Part shown: positions 45,749 to 53,822 of the stretch, in pieces
Numbering within the stretch: the stretch's first letter is position 1
Layout: each line of letters starts with the position of its first letter
DNA from: Candidatus Persebacteraceae bacterium Df01
GTDB lineage: Bacteria; Pseudomonadota; Gammaproteobacteria; Tethybacterales; Persebacteraceae
Assembly (NCBI GenBank): GCA_030386295.1
Contig: JANQAO010000002.1
Coordinates: forward strand, 122,868 to 186,867
DNA length: 64,000 bases
Direction of reading: 5' to 3'
Made by a program: the position numbers and the translations under genes
The notes under the pieces: generated by a model
Databases searched by the model: none
What the model was told of the DNA's origin: nothing
What the model saw: the letters and a program-made list of their open reading frames with translations, nothing else

Positions 45749-45800
45749 AATAACTAAATTCAGCGGTAGTTTACCATCCGCTAGAGTGATTTGTTATGTG
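45748..45800 (-). other. attC-like site 3, at the 3' end of the methyltransferase gene
   Basis: Imperfect palindrome. TAAC (45751-45754) pairs with GTTA (45793-45796), AAAT with ATTT nearby, and CAGCGG (45761-45766) with CCGCTA (45778-45783). The loop is about 11 bases. The right end on the plus strand is GTTATGT, like site 1. It lies 26 bases beyond the stop of the minus-strand methyltransferase gene and directly at the lipoprotein start. Orientation is ambiguous. Confidence 0.6.
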
Positions 45801-45826
45801 CTTTTGTTGCACATTCACCCTCGGGT

Positions 45827-47050
45827 TCAAATAATTTGATTTTCAATATTATTCAGCAAAGCTATTAATTTCCTACCGATAGCTTGGGCTAAATTTACAG
45901 GAACGGCATTACCAATTTGTTTATATTGACTGCTGATTGAACCCACAAACTTCCACTTATCAGGAAATGTTTGAATTCTCGCATACTCTCTAATATTCAA
46001 AGGTCTCGTATCCTCAGGATGGCATCTTTCAGTTTGTTTTTGAGCCGGTGCACACGTTAAAGTTAAACTAGGGCTATCGTAAGATAGCCTTCTCGCCATC
46101 CCTGTTTTGCCTCCACCCATAAAATAACTTTTCTGCATATATTCCCGCTGTATCTCATCAGGAAGATCTACCCAACAACCGCCAGGAGGAACCATAGCCA
46201 AGATTTTCTTTTTCCTTTCAGGGTAAACTTGTCCTTGAGATTTTGGACAATCTGAATCGTATAAGTTTCCTTTTAATAGAGCATCCTTTACGGTTAAAAT
46301 TTTACCAAATGGTTCCGGCCATTCAAAATTGCTATATTTAACTAAATCATTGCGAATACAAACGAGGAATAATCTCTCTCTCTTTTGTGGAACTCGGTAG
46401 AAAATAGCCTTTAAAACTTTTGGTTGAATTAGTGTATAGCCAATTTCCTGAATAACAGACTTAATTGCTTCTAATGTTTTTCCATTGTCGTGAGTTAATA
46501 GCCCTCTTACATTTTCACCTAAAAACACTTTAGGTTTTATTTCTTTAATTGCTCTTACAAATTCAAAAAACAAAGTTCCTCTTGTATCCTCAAAACCTAA
46601 CTTCTTTCCTGCATAAGAGAATGCTTGGCATGGAAACCCGCCTGATAAAAAATCAATATTTTTATATACAGTAAAATCTATATTACTTACATTACCTTCA
46701 ATAACATTCCAGTCAGGGCGATTTTTTCTTAATGTTGCGCAAGCATCTTTATCTATTTCATTCAATGCAACAGAATTAAATCCTGCTTTTTCCAAACCGA
46801 TTGCCAATCCACCTGCTCCAGCAAATAATTCAATTGAGTTATATTTTTTAATTGGCTTTATTGCTTGTTCTTTATTCCAACTAGACTCGATCATTGCTTT
46901 TACCTGTGGGAAATAATCTAAATCAGATAAGGAATAGCATCCATCTTTTAGTGATTTTACTTTTCCATTTTTTTTCCAACTTTCAACTGTTCTCTTAGAT
47001 ACAGACATGATGTCTGCTAACAATGACTCTGAAATCATTTCTTTAGACAT
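45827..47050 (-). CDS. DNA (cytosine-5) methyltransferase, partner of an Eco47II-type enzyme
   Basis: 407 aa from ATG 47050; upstream alternatives are ATG 47071 or TTG 47080. An N-terminal helix-turn-helix (ADIMSVSKRTVESWKKNGK) may allow autoregulation. C5-MTase motifs: I FAGAGGLAIGLEKAG, IV GGFPCQAFSYAGKK with the catalytic Cys, VI ENVRGLL, VIII QKRERLFLV and X YKQIGNAVPVNLAQA. The target-recognition region has MVPPGGCWVDLPDE and GGGKTGMARRLSYDSPSLTL. The adjacent endonuclease suggests protection of GGNCC. The gene overlaps the endonuclease stop by 8 bases. It is very AT-rich. Confidence 0.9.
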   Translation of the reverse strand: MSKEMISESLLADIMSVSKRTVESWKKNGKVKSLKDGCYSLSDLDYFPQVKAMIESSWNKEQAIKPIKKYNSIELFAGAGGLAIGLEKAGFNSVALNEIDKDACATLRKNRPDWNVIEGNVSNIDFTVYKNIDFLSGGFPCQAFSYAGKKLGFEDTRGTLFFEFVRAIKEIKPKVFLGENVRGLLTHDNGKTLEAIKSVIQEIGYTLIQPKVLKAIFYRVPQKRERLFLVCIRNDLVKYSNFEWPEPFGKILTVKDALLKGNLYDSDCPKSQGQVYPERKKKILAMVPPGGCWVDLPDEIQREYMQKSYFMGGGKTGMARRLSYDSPSLTLTCAPAQKQTERCHPEDTRPLNIREYARIQTFPDKWKFVGSISSQYKQIGNAVPVNLAQAIGRKLIALLNNIENQII

Positions 47051-47786
47051 TAAAATTACTGAACCCTTCATATTTTTCAAAGGATAATAAGTAGAGACTT
47101 TTAAGTAAATTGGGCGATATTTGCTTTAATTCTGTCAATACAGTATTAGATTTATCATCTAGTTCTATATCATTAACAATATCCTCAATAACTTTTGGCA
47201 ACTGTTCGCAAAGTTCTTTAAATGCGGTTTTTCTACCTGTTACAAGTTCATAAAATTTATCAATTGAAACTCGTCTAATGTTTTCAGTTGAAATAGGATT
47301 TCCATCTAAGCTAACATTCCAAATAATATTCTGACTGTTTCTAGCAATAACTTCGACAAGCATACATTTTGCATTAGGATTATTTAAAAGCGTAGCTTGC
47401 ATCCTCATATAGGTTTTCTGAGAAGATGATGAGTTCATAGTATTATGCTTATTTTTCATTTCAACATAATACTGCTCACCTAAATTGACAATATCATAGC
47501 CATTTGTTGGCACACTCCAACCATCACCAATATAGCTAAAAATATTTTGATGGAAGTAGCCGATGTGATTAGTATTAGATTTGTCCATCTGTCTAACAAT
47601 TTCACTCTCAATCACGCTCTGTATATCTCTGTCGTATACTTTTGAATCAAAAGTTAATTTTATCGGGTCAATAAGATTTTTGTTAAACTTAGCTAAATCA
47701 ACCTGAAATCTGTACTTTTCCACTGTATCCTTAGTGTGATTGTACAAATCTTGATCGCTAATGAAGCTAAGATCGTAATTGCCCAA
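47043..47786 (-). CDS. Eco47II-family type II restriction endonuclease (predicted GGNCC)
   Basis: 247 aa from a TTG start with an AGGAG ribosome site; no ATG lies nearby. The sequence closely resembles the Eco47II family as I remember it: MGNYDLSFISDQDLYNHTKD, LIDPIKLTFDSKVY, DKSNTNHIGYFHQNIF and NGYDIVNLGEQYYVEMKNK. D...ExK in YDIV...YVEMKNK is a PD-(D/E)xK-type catalytic set. The family cuts GGNCC. Encoded just upstream of, and overlapping, the methyltransferase, so endonuclease and protection are coupled. Specificity is predicted by family only. Confidence 0.78.
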   Translation of the reverse strand: MGNYDLSFISDQDLYNHTKDTVEKYRFQVDLAKFNKNLIDPIKLTFDSKVYDRDIQSVIESEIVRQMDKSNTNHIGYFHQNIFSYIGDGWSVPTNGYDIVNLGEQYYVEMKNKHNTMNSSSSQKTYMRMQATLLNNPNAKCMLVEVIARNSQNIIWNVSLDGNPISTENIRRVSIDKFYELVTGRKTAFKELCEQLPKVIEDIVNDIELDDKSNTVLTELKQISPNLLKSLYLLSFEKYEGFSNFNV

Positions 47787-47817
47787 AATTTACTCCTGTT
47801 TAAATTTTTTACACATA

Positions 47818-47935
47818 ACAGCGTGGCGATAACCCGCCTGTTTAGAGTTTACTCTATTATAGCTCTAATAGATCAGGTTGATTGGCTTGTTAGAGTACCG
47901 CAGGCGGATAACAAGTTAATTTATTATCGCCATGT
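47818..47935 (-). other. attC-like site 4 / long palindrome upstream of the endonuclease
   Basis: Outer arms GTGGCGATAA (47823-47832) and TTATCGCCAT (47924-47933), and inner arms CCGCCTG (47834-47840) and CAGGCGG (47901-47907), form a large cruciform-like palindrome. On the minus strand a shorter attC reading is possible, from CTCTAACAAGCC to CTGTTATGT, ending ~30 bases before the endonuclease start. With site 3 it brackets the restriction-modification pair. Confidence 0.5.
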
Positions 47936-47943
47936 CTTAGAAC

Positions 47944-48006
47944 CGACCGCCTTGCGGTCGTATCTAACGTATAAGTTAAGAGACTCTCGACGCTTTTTCG
48001 AGAGTC
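47944..48006. repeat. Two adjacent hairpins
   Basis: CGACCGC-CTT-GCGGTCG (47944-47960) and GACTCTCGA-7-TCGAGAGTC (47982-48006) are perfect hairpins 21 bases apart. ATCTAACG lies between them and CTTAAACG just after, so the second may be the inner stem of another attC-type site. Alternatively they are terminators. I cannot decide. Confidence 0.5.
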
Positions 48007-48151
48007 CCGCTTAAACGCCTTGCTATGTATTTTGGCGCTGACGGCAATCTTTTCATTCGAGCTATTATAATAATTATTCACTGTATCATAAATTTTTTAT
48101 TAGTGTTTCCCACCATGCTTCACGCTTGTGTTCTTTTCTTGTGGTAACGAG

Positions 48152-48446
48152 CTAACCAAGTTTGGGAGAAATAATGTGTACGCCTCGCTTGTCCGCTTTT
48201 TTTGTGGCTCTTTGAATCGGCTCATACCAACTGTGTATGGCTAGATCGAACATACCCCAATGTATCGGAACCATTGCCTTACCCTTAAGGTCGATAGTGG
48301 CTTGAACTGCCTCCTCTAGCATTTGATGCATAAACTCCCACTCAAGATTATAAGCACCATTGTCAATAAAGGTAATATCAAATAGCTCAAGTCGATTACC
48401 TATTTCTTTGTAATGCTCGGAGTAACCAAAATCATCTTGGTAACTA
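48152..48446 (-). pseudogene. C-terminal remnant of an MBL-fold (UlaG-like) hydrolase
   Basis: Minus-strand frame reading GYSEHYKEIGNRLELFDITF, IDNGAYNLEWEFMHQMLEEA, VQATIDLKGKAMVPIHWGMF and DLAIHSWYEPIQRATKKADK, with a stop at 48152-48154. This is the C-terminal third of the metallo-beta-lactamase-fold hydrolases, with the final metal His in PIHWGMF. The N-terminal two thirds with HxHxDH are absent. The break coincides with the IS30 fragment area. Confidence 0.7.
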
Positions 48447-48503
48447 TATCAATGAGTTTGCCCAACTCAAAGCCAATGCAAGGAAACAGTTTCCAAGGTA
48501 TAA

Positions 48504-48539
48504 AAGAAAATGAGCTTTGAGAATATTACTGATAAAATG
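48504..48539 (+). mobile_element. 36-base IS30 transposase fragment
   Basis: AAGAAAATGAGCTTTGAGAA and the following bases up to GATAAAATG match the transposase 3' region at about 42880-42920. It then switches to a methyltransferase tail. It marks a recombination junction. Confidence 0.7.
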
Positions 48540-48656
48540 ATAGGTAACGCAGTTCCTTGTAACTTAGCCTATTGTTTAGCAAAAACCATTAAGGAGCAAT
48601 TATATAAAGCACGTAACAATTCATTCCAGTCGACCGCCAATGCGTTGGCTGAATAA
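48537..48656 (+). pseudogene. Tail of a second C5 DNA methyltransferase
   Basis: Reads MIGNAVPCNLAYCLAKTI then KEQLYKARNNSFQSTANALAE and a TAA. IGNAVPxNLA is motif X of cytosine-5 methyltransferases, close to but not identical with that of the intact enzyme at 45827. Everything upstream is replaced by the IS30 fragment. Confidence 0.6.
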
Positions 48657-48717
48657 TTCAAAACATTACGCATTTGATACGTAACGCTACTTACTAAAAT
48701 ACGCATCAGAGATCATT

Positions 48718-49275
48718 ATGAATAAACAAGTTCTTCCAGATAATTTACCAGTACCAGAGGATGATGGTGCATGTGCCCATCTTGAAGGGATGTGCTTTCC
48801 TTTACTTTCGTTTGAAACAACAGAGGGTTCTATTGTTTTGGCAAAATTACCAAAAACAACTGTAGTTTATATCTACCCCAGATCATCTGCCGATAGTGTT
48901 GACCCAGAGGGTTGGGACGCCATTCCAGGGGCTCGAGGCTGTTCTCCTCAAGGATGTGCCTTCCGCGACCATCAACTTGAACTTTCAACCCTCGGCGCCA
49001 GTGTATTTGGGCTTGCAACTCAAGATGTATCTTATTTGCGAAGCGAAGTGGCAAGACTACACCTGCCGTTTCCACTTATTAGTGATAGTCAACTCCAGTT
49101 AAAGGAAGCGTTAAATATTCCAATATTAGAAATGAAAGTTAATGGGGCGAGTTTCTATAAACGCATAACACTAATACTTCGGGAAAGACATATTGTTAAG
49201 GTGTTTTATCCTGTATTTCCACCCGATAAAAATGCTGAAAATGTAATTGAGTGGCTGAAGGGTAACCCACTCTGA
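48718..49275 (+). CDS. Peroxiredoxin (PrxQ/BCP-like subgroup)
   Basis: 185 aa. It begins NLPVPEDDGACAHLEGMCFP. The active site is WDAIPGARGCSPQGCAFRDH, with peroxidatic Cys and a second Cys five residues later, as in atypical 2-Cys PrxQ enzymes. FGLATQDVSYLRSEVARLHL and FPLISDSQLQLKEAL are typical. The C-terminus is VFYPVFPPDKNAENVIEWL. It should reduce peroxides in the cytosol with a thioredoxin-type donor. Within the island it is closer in protein type to chromosomal peroxiredoxins than its neighbours are. Confidence 0.85.
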   Translation: MNKQVLPDNLPVPEDDGACAHLEGMCFPLLSFETTEGSIVLAKLPKTTVVYIYPRSSADSVDPEGWDAIPGARGCSPQGCAFRDHQLELSTLGASVFGLATQDVSYLRSEVARLHLPFPLISDSQLQLKEALNIPILEMKVNGASFYKRITLILRERHIVKVFYPVFPPDKNAENVIEWLKGNPL

Positions 49276-49422
49276 ACTTCTTGATAGATTTAAGTTTATG
49301 TTAAACTGATTAAGTTCTTTGTAAACGGTGTGTATAACTTGCCAAATATATTTATACAAAGCACCTCAGCGAAAATTGCCATTTCTACTGAGTTGTTATA
49401 ACTAAAAAAATGGGTGTCTCCT

Positions 49423-50076
49423 ATGAGTTTAGAAGAAGAACTAAAAGCTAAGCGTATTCAGTCTGAATCTAGTCGAGACAAAATTCAGGTGGACATAATG
49501 AAGAATGCTACCCAACAACTTATAAGAGAAGGAATTGAAAAAAATGCGTTTGGCCTAGGTGATGAAATTCCTTCATTTCATTTACCCAATGTCCATGGCC
49601 AACAGGTTGAAATAGGCGACCTGCTTATTAATGGTCCCTTGATCATTACATTTTATCGAGGTAGTTGGTGTCCTTATTGTAATTTAGAGCTGAGAGCTTA
49701 CCAAAATAATTTAGAGGTTATTCAGTCGCATAGTGCTCAAGTTGTAGCAATTTCTCCAGAGTTACCAGATAGCTCCCTTTCTCATACTAAAAAACTTGTC
49801 CTTGATTTTGAAGTGCTCAGTGATGCAGGAAACGTAGTTGCAAGAAAATTTGGCTTAGTATTTAAAATGCCAGATGAATTGGTAAAAGTTTATAAACAGC
49901 TAAACAATGACCTCACAAAACATAATGGAAATAATAATTGGGAGCTTCCTATCCCTGCTACTTATATTGTCGAGTCTGATAGAAAAATTGCATTCTCATA
50001 TGTGAATGCAAATTATTTGGAGCGAGTTGATCCACAACGAGTAGTTACATCACTAAGTCAACTATTAACGAAATAG
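49423..50076 (+). CDS. AhpC/TSA-family peroxiredoxin-like protein
   Basis: 217 aa from ATG 49423; a GTG at 49414 would add three residues. An N-terminal charged helical segment of ~45 residues precedes a thioredoxin-fold domain: GDEIPSFHLPNVHGQQVEIGD, then IITFYRGSWCPYCNLELRAY with a CxxC in place of the lone peroxidatic Cys. PIPATYIVESDRKIAFSYVN is the C-terminal cis-Pro region. This peroxiredoxin-like family is common in Gammaproteobacteria; its reductant is not known. It is the second peroxiredoxin in a row, about 150 bases downstream. Confidence 0.82.
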   Translation: MSLEEELKAKRIQSESSRDKIQVDIMKNATQQLIREGIEKNAFGLGDEIPSFHLPNVHGQQVEIGDLLINGPLIITFYRGSWCPYCNLELRAYQNNLEVIQSHSAQVVAISPELPDSSLSHTKKLVLDFEVLSDAGNVVARKFGLVFKMPDELVKVYKQLNNDLTKHNGNNNWELPIPATYIVESDRKIAFSYVNANYLERVDPQRVVTSLSQLLTK

Positions 50077-50190
50077 TGATGTAATGCATAGTTATAGCAA
50101 GTGTATCAAGCAAACTTGCGTAAACGTAAGTTCTGTTTATTCAAACGTTATATGGCTATCGGTAACAACACAATATGAAAAAATTATTCA

Positions 50191-50402
50191 ATGGATAAAA
50201 AACTAAAGTTTTCTAACAATGATGTCATTGGTTCTGGCTATAGGATTTATAACGGTGGTTGTACTGATATTTAAAAAAACCCACCAAAAAAATCAGTAAA
50301 TCTCATTTTTGCTGACCCTACTTATAACCTACAATTAAAATAAGAATTATATCGTCCAAACCAAACTAAAGTAGATGATGTTGATGATGATTGGGATATT
50401 TT
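50191..50402 (+). pseudogene. N-terminal remnant of a CcrM-type adenine methyltransferase
   Basis: Frame from ATG 50191 encodes RIYNGGCTDI, stop, KNPPKKSVNLIFADPTYNLQ, stop, ELYRPNQTKVDDVDDDWDIF. This follows the N-terminus of GANTC-type (CcrM/HinfI) m6A methyltransferases, where the catalytic DPPY is here DPTY. Two in-frame TAA codons and abrupt replacement by an IS30 end at 50406 show it is dead. Confidence 0.75.
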
Positions 50403-50405
50403 TTT

Positions 50406-50544
50406 CAAAGAAAATGAGCTTTGAGAACATTACTGATAAAATGGTTAAGGAGGTCGCAAACAAAATTAATAATCGACCTAGGAAGTGCTTAAACTATCGG
50501 ACACCAGCTGAGGTTCTAGGTGGTGTACTTTGAAGTTGAGTGTG
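50406..50544 (+). mobile_element. IS30 3'-end fragment (second copy)
   Basis: 139 bases nearly identical to about 42876-43014, ending in the same right inverted repeat (TACTTTGAAGTTGAGTGTG). It is in the same orientation as the larger remnant 7.4 kb upstream, so the two form a direct repeat around the SDR to peroxiredoxin segment. Confidence 0.85.
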
Positions 50545-50705
50545 TCCTTTTCCAAAAACGGCTATTGAAGTCTGATTTTTTTAATTACCTTGTGACCAAA
50601 CACAAAGTAGATTTATCTTAATGGCAACGCAATACCGTTGCTACCCAATCGCTTGTCAATTGAATGCGATAAAATTAACGATTACAAATAGATTTTTTAT
50701 TGAAC

Positions 50706-51896
50706 GTGTCACAATTATTTTCCATTGGCGCCGACCATCGCATGGCATCACAAGCAGTGCGTGAGATGCTCAGCATTTCCACCGAAGCGGTGGCTGACAA
50801 GCTCCGCCAGCTGCGTGCCAAACAGTATGTACAAGAAGCCGCCATTGTCTCCACCTGTAATCGTACCGAAATATACTGCCTCACCGACCAACCAGCACAA
50901 GTAGCGCACTGGCTTGCTGGCGACCACAGTGGCGCGCTGTTTCAACTGTGTGCACGTGATGCCGTGCGCCGTGCCTTTTGCGTGGCTAGTGGTATTGAAT
51001 CGCAAATAATCGGCGAACCGGAAATTACCGGACAAATCAAGCGTGCCGCTGATATTGCACGGAAAAATGGCGATTCCGGCGTCATTATCAATCGTCTGCT
51101 GGAAAAAGCACTTTCCGCCGCAAAAGCCGTACGACAAGAAACCGACATTGGTCGCCGCCCACTTTCCTATTGCGGGCTGGTAGCACAGGCTGCCGCCGGC
51201 ATTTTTCCTAATCTGACAGACGTTGCCGCACTTTTTGTCGGCACCGGAGACATGAGTCGTGCCGGCATGAAAATGTTTGCTGCTCGTGGTGTGCGCCGAC
51301 TGGCAGTGGCCAGCCGAAATGCTGAAAAAGCGGCGATGGTGGCACAAACTGCCAACGGTGAAGGGATTGCCATTTCTCGCCTGCCGGGAATACTGAACGA
51401 ATTTGATATTGTTGTATCTGCAACCGCCAGCCAAGTGCCTATTATCGGCAAAGGTGCGGTGGAACAAGCGCTACTCAAACGTCGTCACCGACCGATGATA
51501 TTTGCTGATTTAGGAGTACCGCGTGATTTGGAAAGTGAAATTGATAAACTGCCGGACGCTTTTGTGTACACGCTGGACCAACTTGGTGAACAGGCTGCTC
51601 GTTCGCAAGTAGCACGAGAGGAAGCCGCAAAAACAGCAGAATCTATCATTACCCGCCATGTAACTGACTTTTGTAACTGGTTACAACAGCGCACACAAGC
51701 ACCTGCAGTGCGTGCTGTCCGTGAAAGCGCTGAATCAGCACGGGAACGAGAAGCTCAAGCTGCCATTGCCCGCCTGCAGCGTGGAGAAGACCCACAAACG
51801 GTAATTAACGATTTTTCCCGGCGGCTTACCAACAAAATTTTACATCACCCCACCATATTGTTAAATCAACAAGTGGATGATAAGGCAGACGATTAA
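50706..51896 (+). CDS. hemA: Glutamyl-tRNA reductase
   Basis: 396 aa from GTG 50706; a TTG at 50700 is the alternative. First step of C5-pathway heme synthesis. The catalytic Cys is in AAIVSTCNRTEIYCL. ESQIIGEPEITGQIK, FVGTGDMSRAGMKMF (NADPH site, with Asp in place of the usual second Gly-Glu) and ADLGVPRDLESEI are family blocks. It starts the hemA-prfA-prmC operon and marks return to core-like composition after the island. Confidence 0.94.
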   Translation: MSQLFSIGADHRMASQAVREMLSISTEAVADKLRQLRAKQYVQEAAIVSTCNRTEIYCLTDQPAQVAHWLAGDHSGALFQLCARDAVRRAFCVASGIESQIIGEPEITGQIKRAADIARKNGDSGVIINRLLEKALSAAKAVRQETDIGRRPLSYCGLVAQAAAGIFPNLTDVAALFVGTGDMSRAGMKMFAARGVRRLAVASRNAEKAAMVAQTANGEGIAISRLPGILNEFDIVVSATASQVPIIGKGAVEQALLKRRHRPMIFADLGVPRDLESEIDKLPDAFVYTLDQLGEQAARSQVAREEAAKTAESIITRHVTDFCNWLQQRTQAPAVRAVRESAESAREREAQAAIARLQRGEDPQTVINDFSRRLTNKILHHPTILLNQQVDDKADD

Positions 51897-51897
51897 C

Positions 51898-52956
51898 ATG
51901 TTAGCAAGCTGGCTACAAAAAAAACTAGAAACTGATGAACATCGCTTGTGCGATATTGAGCGGCAGATGACCGAAGAGCCAGGAACGGAGTGGCAAGCAC
52001 TATCCAAAGAATATGGCAAATTGCTTTCACCAGTAGAAAAATTCCGTCGCTGGCGCGAAGCGACAGAAAAAATACACGAACTGCAGGAAATGAATAGTGA
52101 CCCCGAGCTGGCAGAACTTGCGCGTGAAGAATGCGAGCAAACGGCAACTGAGCGCAACATATTAGAAAAAGAATTACGGCGGCTATTCACCTCGGACAAT
52201 GACAATGATGAACGTAATTGTTTTTTGGAAATTCGTGCGGCAGTGGGCGGCAACGAATCGTGCCTGTTTGCCGGTGATTTATTTCGCATGTACAGCCGTT
52301 ACGCCGAATCGCGCAGTTGGCGGATGGAGATCGTCTCCCAAACTGCAGGAGAAGCGGGCGGGCGCAAAGAAATTATCAGCCGTATCATTGGCCACGGTGC
52401 GTACGGGGTATTGCGCCGCGAATCCGGCGCTCATCGCGTTCAGCGAGTGCCAGAAACCGAATCTCAAGGGCGAGTGCACACTTCAGTGGTAACTGTAGCA
52501 GTCATGGCTGAGGCAGGCGCCGATGATAACTTAAATATTGTTTCAAGCGACTTACGCGTTGAAACATTTCGCTCTTCTGGCGCTGGCGGTCAACACGTTA
52601 ATACCACTGACTCCGCAGTGCGCATTACGCACCTTCCTACCGGTACAGTGGTGGAATGCCAAGACGATCGCTCTCAACACAAAAATCGTGAACGTGCGAT
52701 GGGCGTGTTACATGCACGCATTGGCGAACAAAAACGCCGTGAACGGCACGAAAAAGAAGCCAGTGAACGACGTAGCTTAGTGGGCAAAGGCGAGCGCTCC
52801 GACCGCATCCGAACTTACAATTTTCCACAAGGGCGCCTAACCGACCACCGTATCGGTCTGACACTATATAAACTGCCAACGATTATGGAAGGAGAGATTG
52901 ACGAGGTATTAGATGCACTAACTGATTTTGAATATGGTGAGATGTGTGATGATTGA
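51898..52956 (+). CDS. prfA: Peptide chain release factor 1
   Basis: 352 aa from ATG 51898, 1 base after hemA ends. It has RESGAHRVQRVPETESQGRVHTS, including the RF1-type codon-recognition neighbourhood (PET, where RF1 has PxT), and FRSSGAGGQHVNTTDSAVRI with the GGQ peptidyl hydrolysis motif. It terminates at UAA and UAG. Its stop overlaps the prmC start, a natural pairing because PrmC methylates this GGQ glutamine. Confidence 0.95.
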   Translation: MLASWLQKKLETDEHRLCDIERQMTEEPGTEWQALSKEYGKLLSPVEKFRRWREATEKIHELQEMNSDPELAELAREECEQTATERNILEKELRRLFTSDNDNDERNCFLEIRAAVGGNESCLFAGDLFRMYSRYAESRSWRMEIVSQTAGEAGGRKEIISRIIGHGAYGVLRRESGAHRVQRVPETESQGRVHTSVVTVAVMAEAGADDNLNIVSSDLRVETFRSSGAGGQHVNTTDSAVRITHLPTGTVVECQDDRSQHKNRERAMGVLHARIGEQKRRERHEKEASERRSLVGKGERSDRIRTYNFPQGRLTDHRIGLTLYKLPTIMEGEIDEVLDALTDFEYGEMCDD

Positions 52957-53806
52957 AACTATCGGCACGCTGTTGGCAAACGGTACCCAGCAATTAGCAA
53001 CACAGTGCGGCGAGAAAACCGCGTTCATTGAAGCACGAGTGCTGTTACGCCATATTGTTGACGATGCCGATGACGCTACGCTGATCAGAAAAGAAAATAA
53101 TGAAGTCACCGCGACAGTGCGCGAAGCTTTTGAACACAATGTGCAACGGCGATTAACCGGCGAGCCGGTAGCATATATTGTCGGTAACTGTGAATTTATG
53201 GGACTGGATTTCATAACCACACCAGCGGCGCTGGTGCCGCGCCCTGAAACCGAAGAAATGACAGAAGCCGCACTATTACATCTACCCGAAGATACCGGGC
53301 GAGTATTGGACATGGGTGCCGGCTGCGGCGCTATCGGATTATCCATCGCCCATCTTAAAAAACAAATACACGTCTTACTTGCCGACACCAGCGAAGACAC
53401 ACTAGCATTGGCACAAAAAAACGCCCACCACTTGGGTGTGAACAATGCCCAATTTCATCACGGCAACTGGTTTTCGCAAATGGGTAACGAACGGTTTGAT
53501 TTAATCGTTTCTAATCCGCCCTACGTTGCTGCAAATGATGAGGTGCTAGCGACACTACGCTACGAACCTATTCTGGCACTAGTCGGCGGCAACGATGGAT
53601 TAGACGGGTTACGTCAGGTCATTGTCGGCGCACCACAACACTTAACCGCTGGCGGTGTGCTGATGGTAGAACACGGAGCACAGCAAGCAACGGCAGTGCG
53701 AATGTTGTTTGCCAGTGCCGGCTTTTGCGGGGTGTGCTGTTGCAACGACTTGGCCGGATTACCACGCATAACATTTGCGGTTCGTGGTGGCGGACACATT
53801 TTATAA
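52949..53806 (+). CDS. prmC: Release factor glutamine methyltransferase
   Basis: 285 aa from ATG 52949. An N-terminal helical substrate domain precedes the SAM fold (VLDMGAGCGAIGLSIA, residue ~120), and LIVSNPPYVA has the NPPY amide-binding motif. It methylates the Gln of the GGQ motif in RF1 and RF2. It overlaps prfA by 8 bases. It ends 16 bases before the GTG of mutM. Confidence 0.94.
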   Translation: MIETIGTLLANGTQQLATQCGEKTAFIEARVLLRHIVDDADDATLIRKENNEVTATVREAFEHNVQRRLTGEPVAYIVGNCEFMGLDFITTPAALVPRPETEEMTEAALLHLPEDTGRVLDMGAGCGAIGLSIAHLKKQIHVLLADTSEDTLALAQKNAHHLGVNNAQFHHGNWFSQMGNERFDLIVSNPPYVAANDEVLATLRYEPILALVGGNDGLDGLRQVIVGAPQHLTAGGVLMVEHGAQQATAVRMLFASAGFCGVCCCNDLAGLPRITFAVRGGGHIL

Positions 53807-53822
53807 AATATTTTTTCCTCTC

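Noticed and set aside
50077..50160. Palindrome AACTTGCG/CGTAAGTT with CGTTATATG after the second peroxiredoxin
   Set aside because: Arms are too imperfect and lack a recognisable left R box; noted as a weak attC-like resemblance only.
53775..53822. Longer mutM start
   Set aside because: MutM needs Pro at position 2 after Met removal; only GTG 53823 provides PELPEVE.
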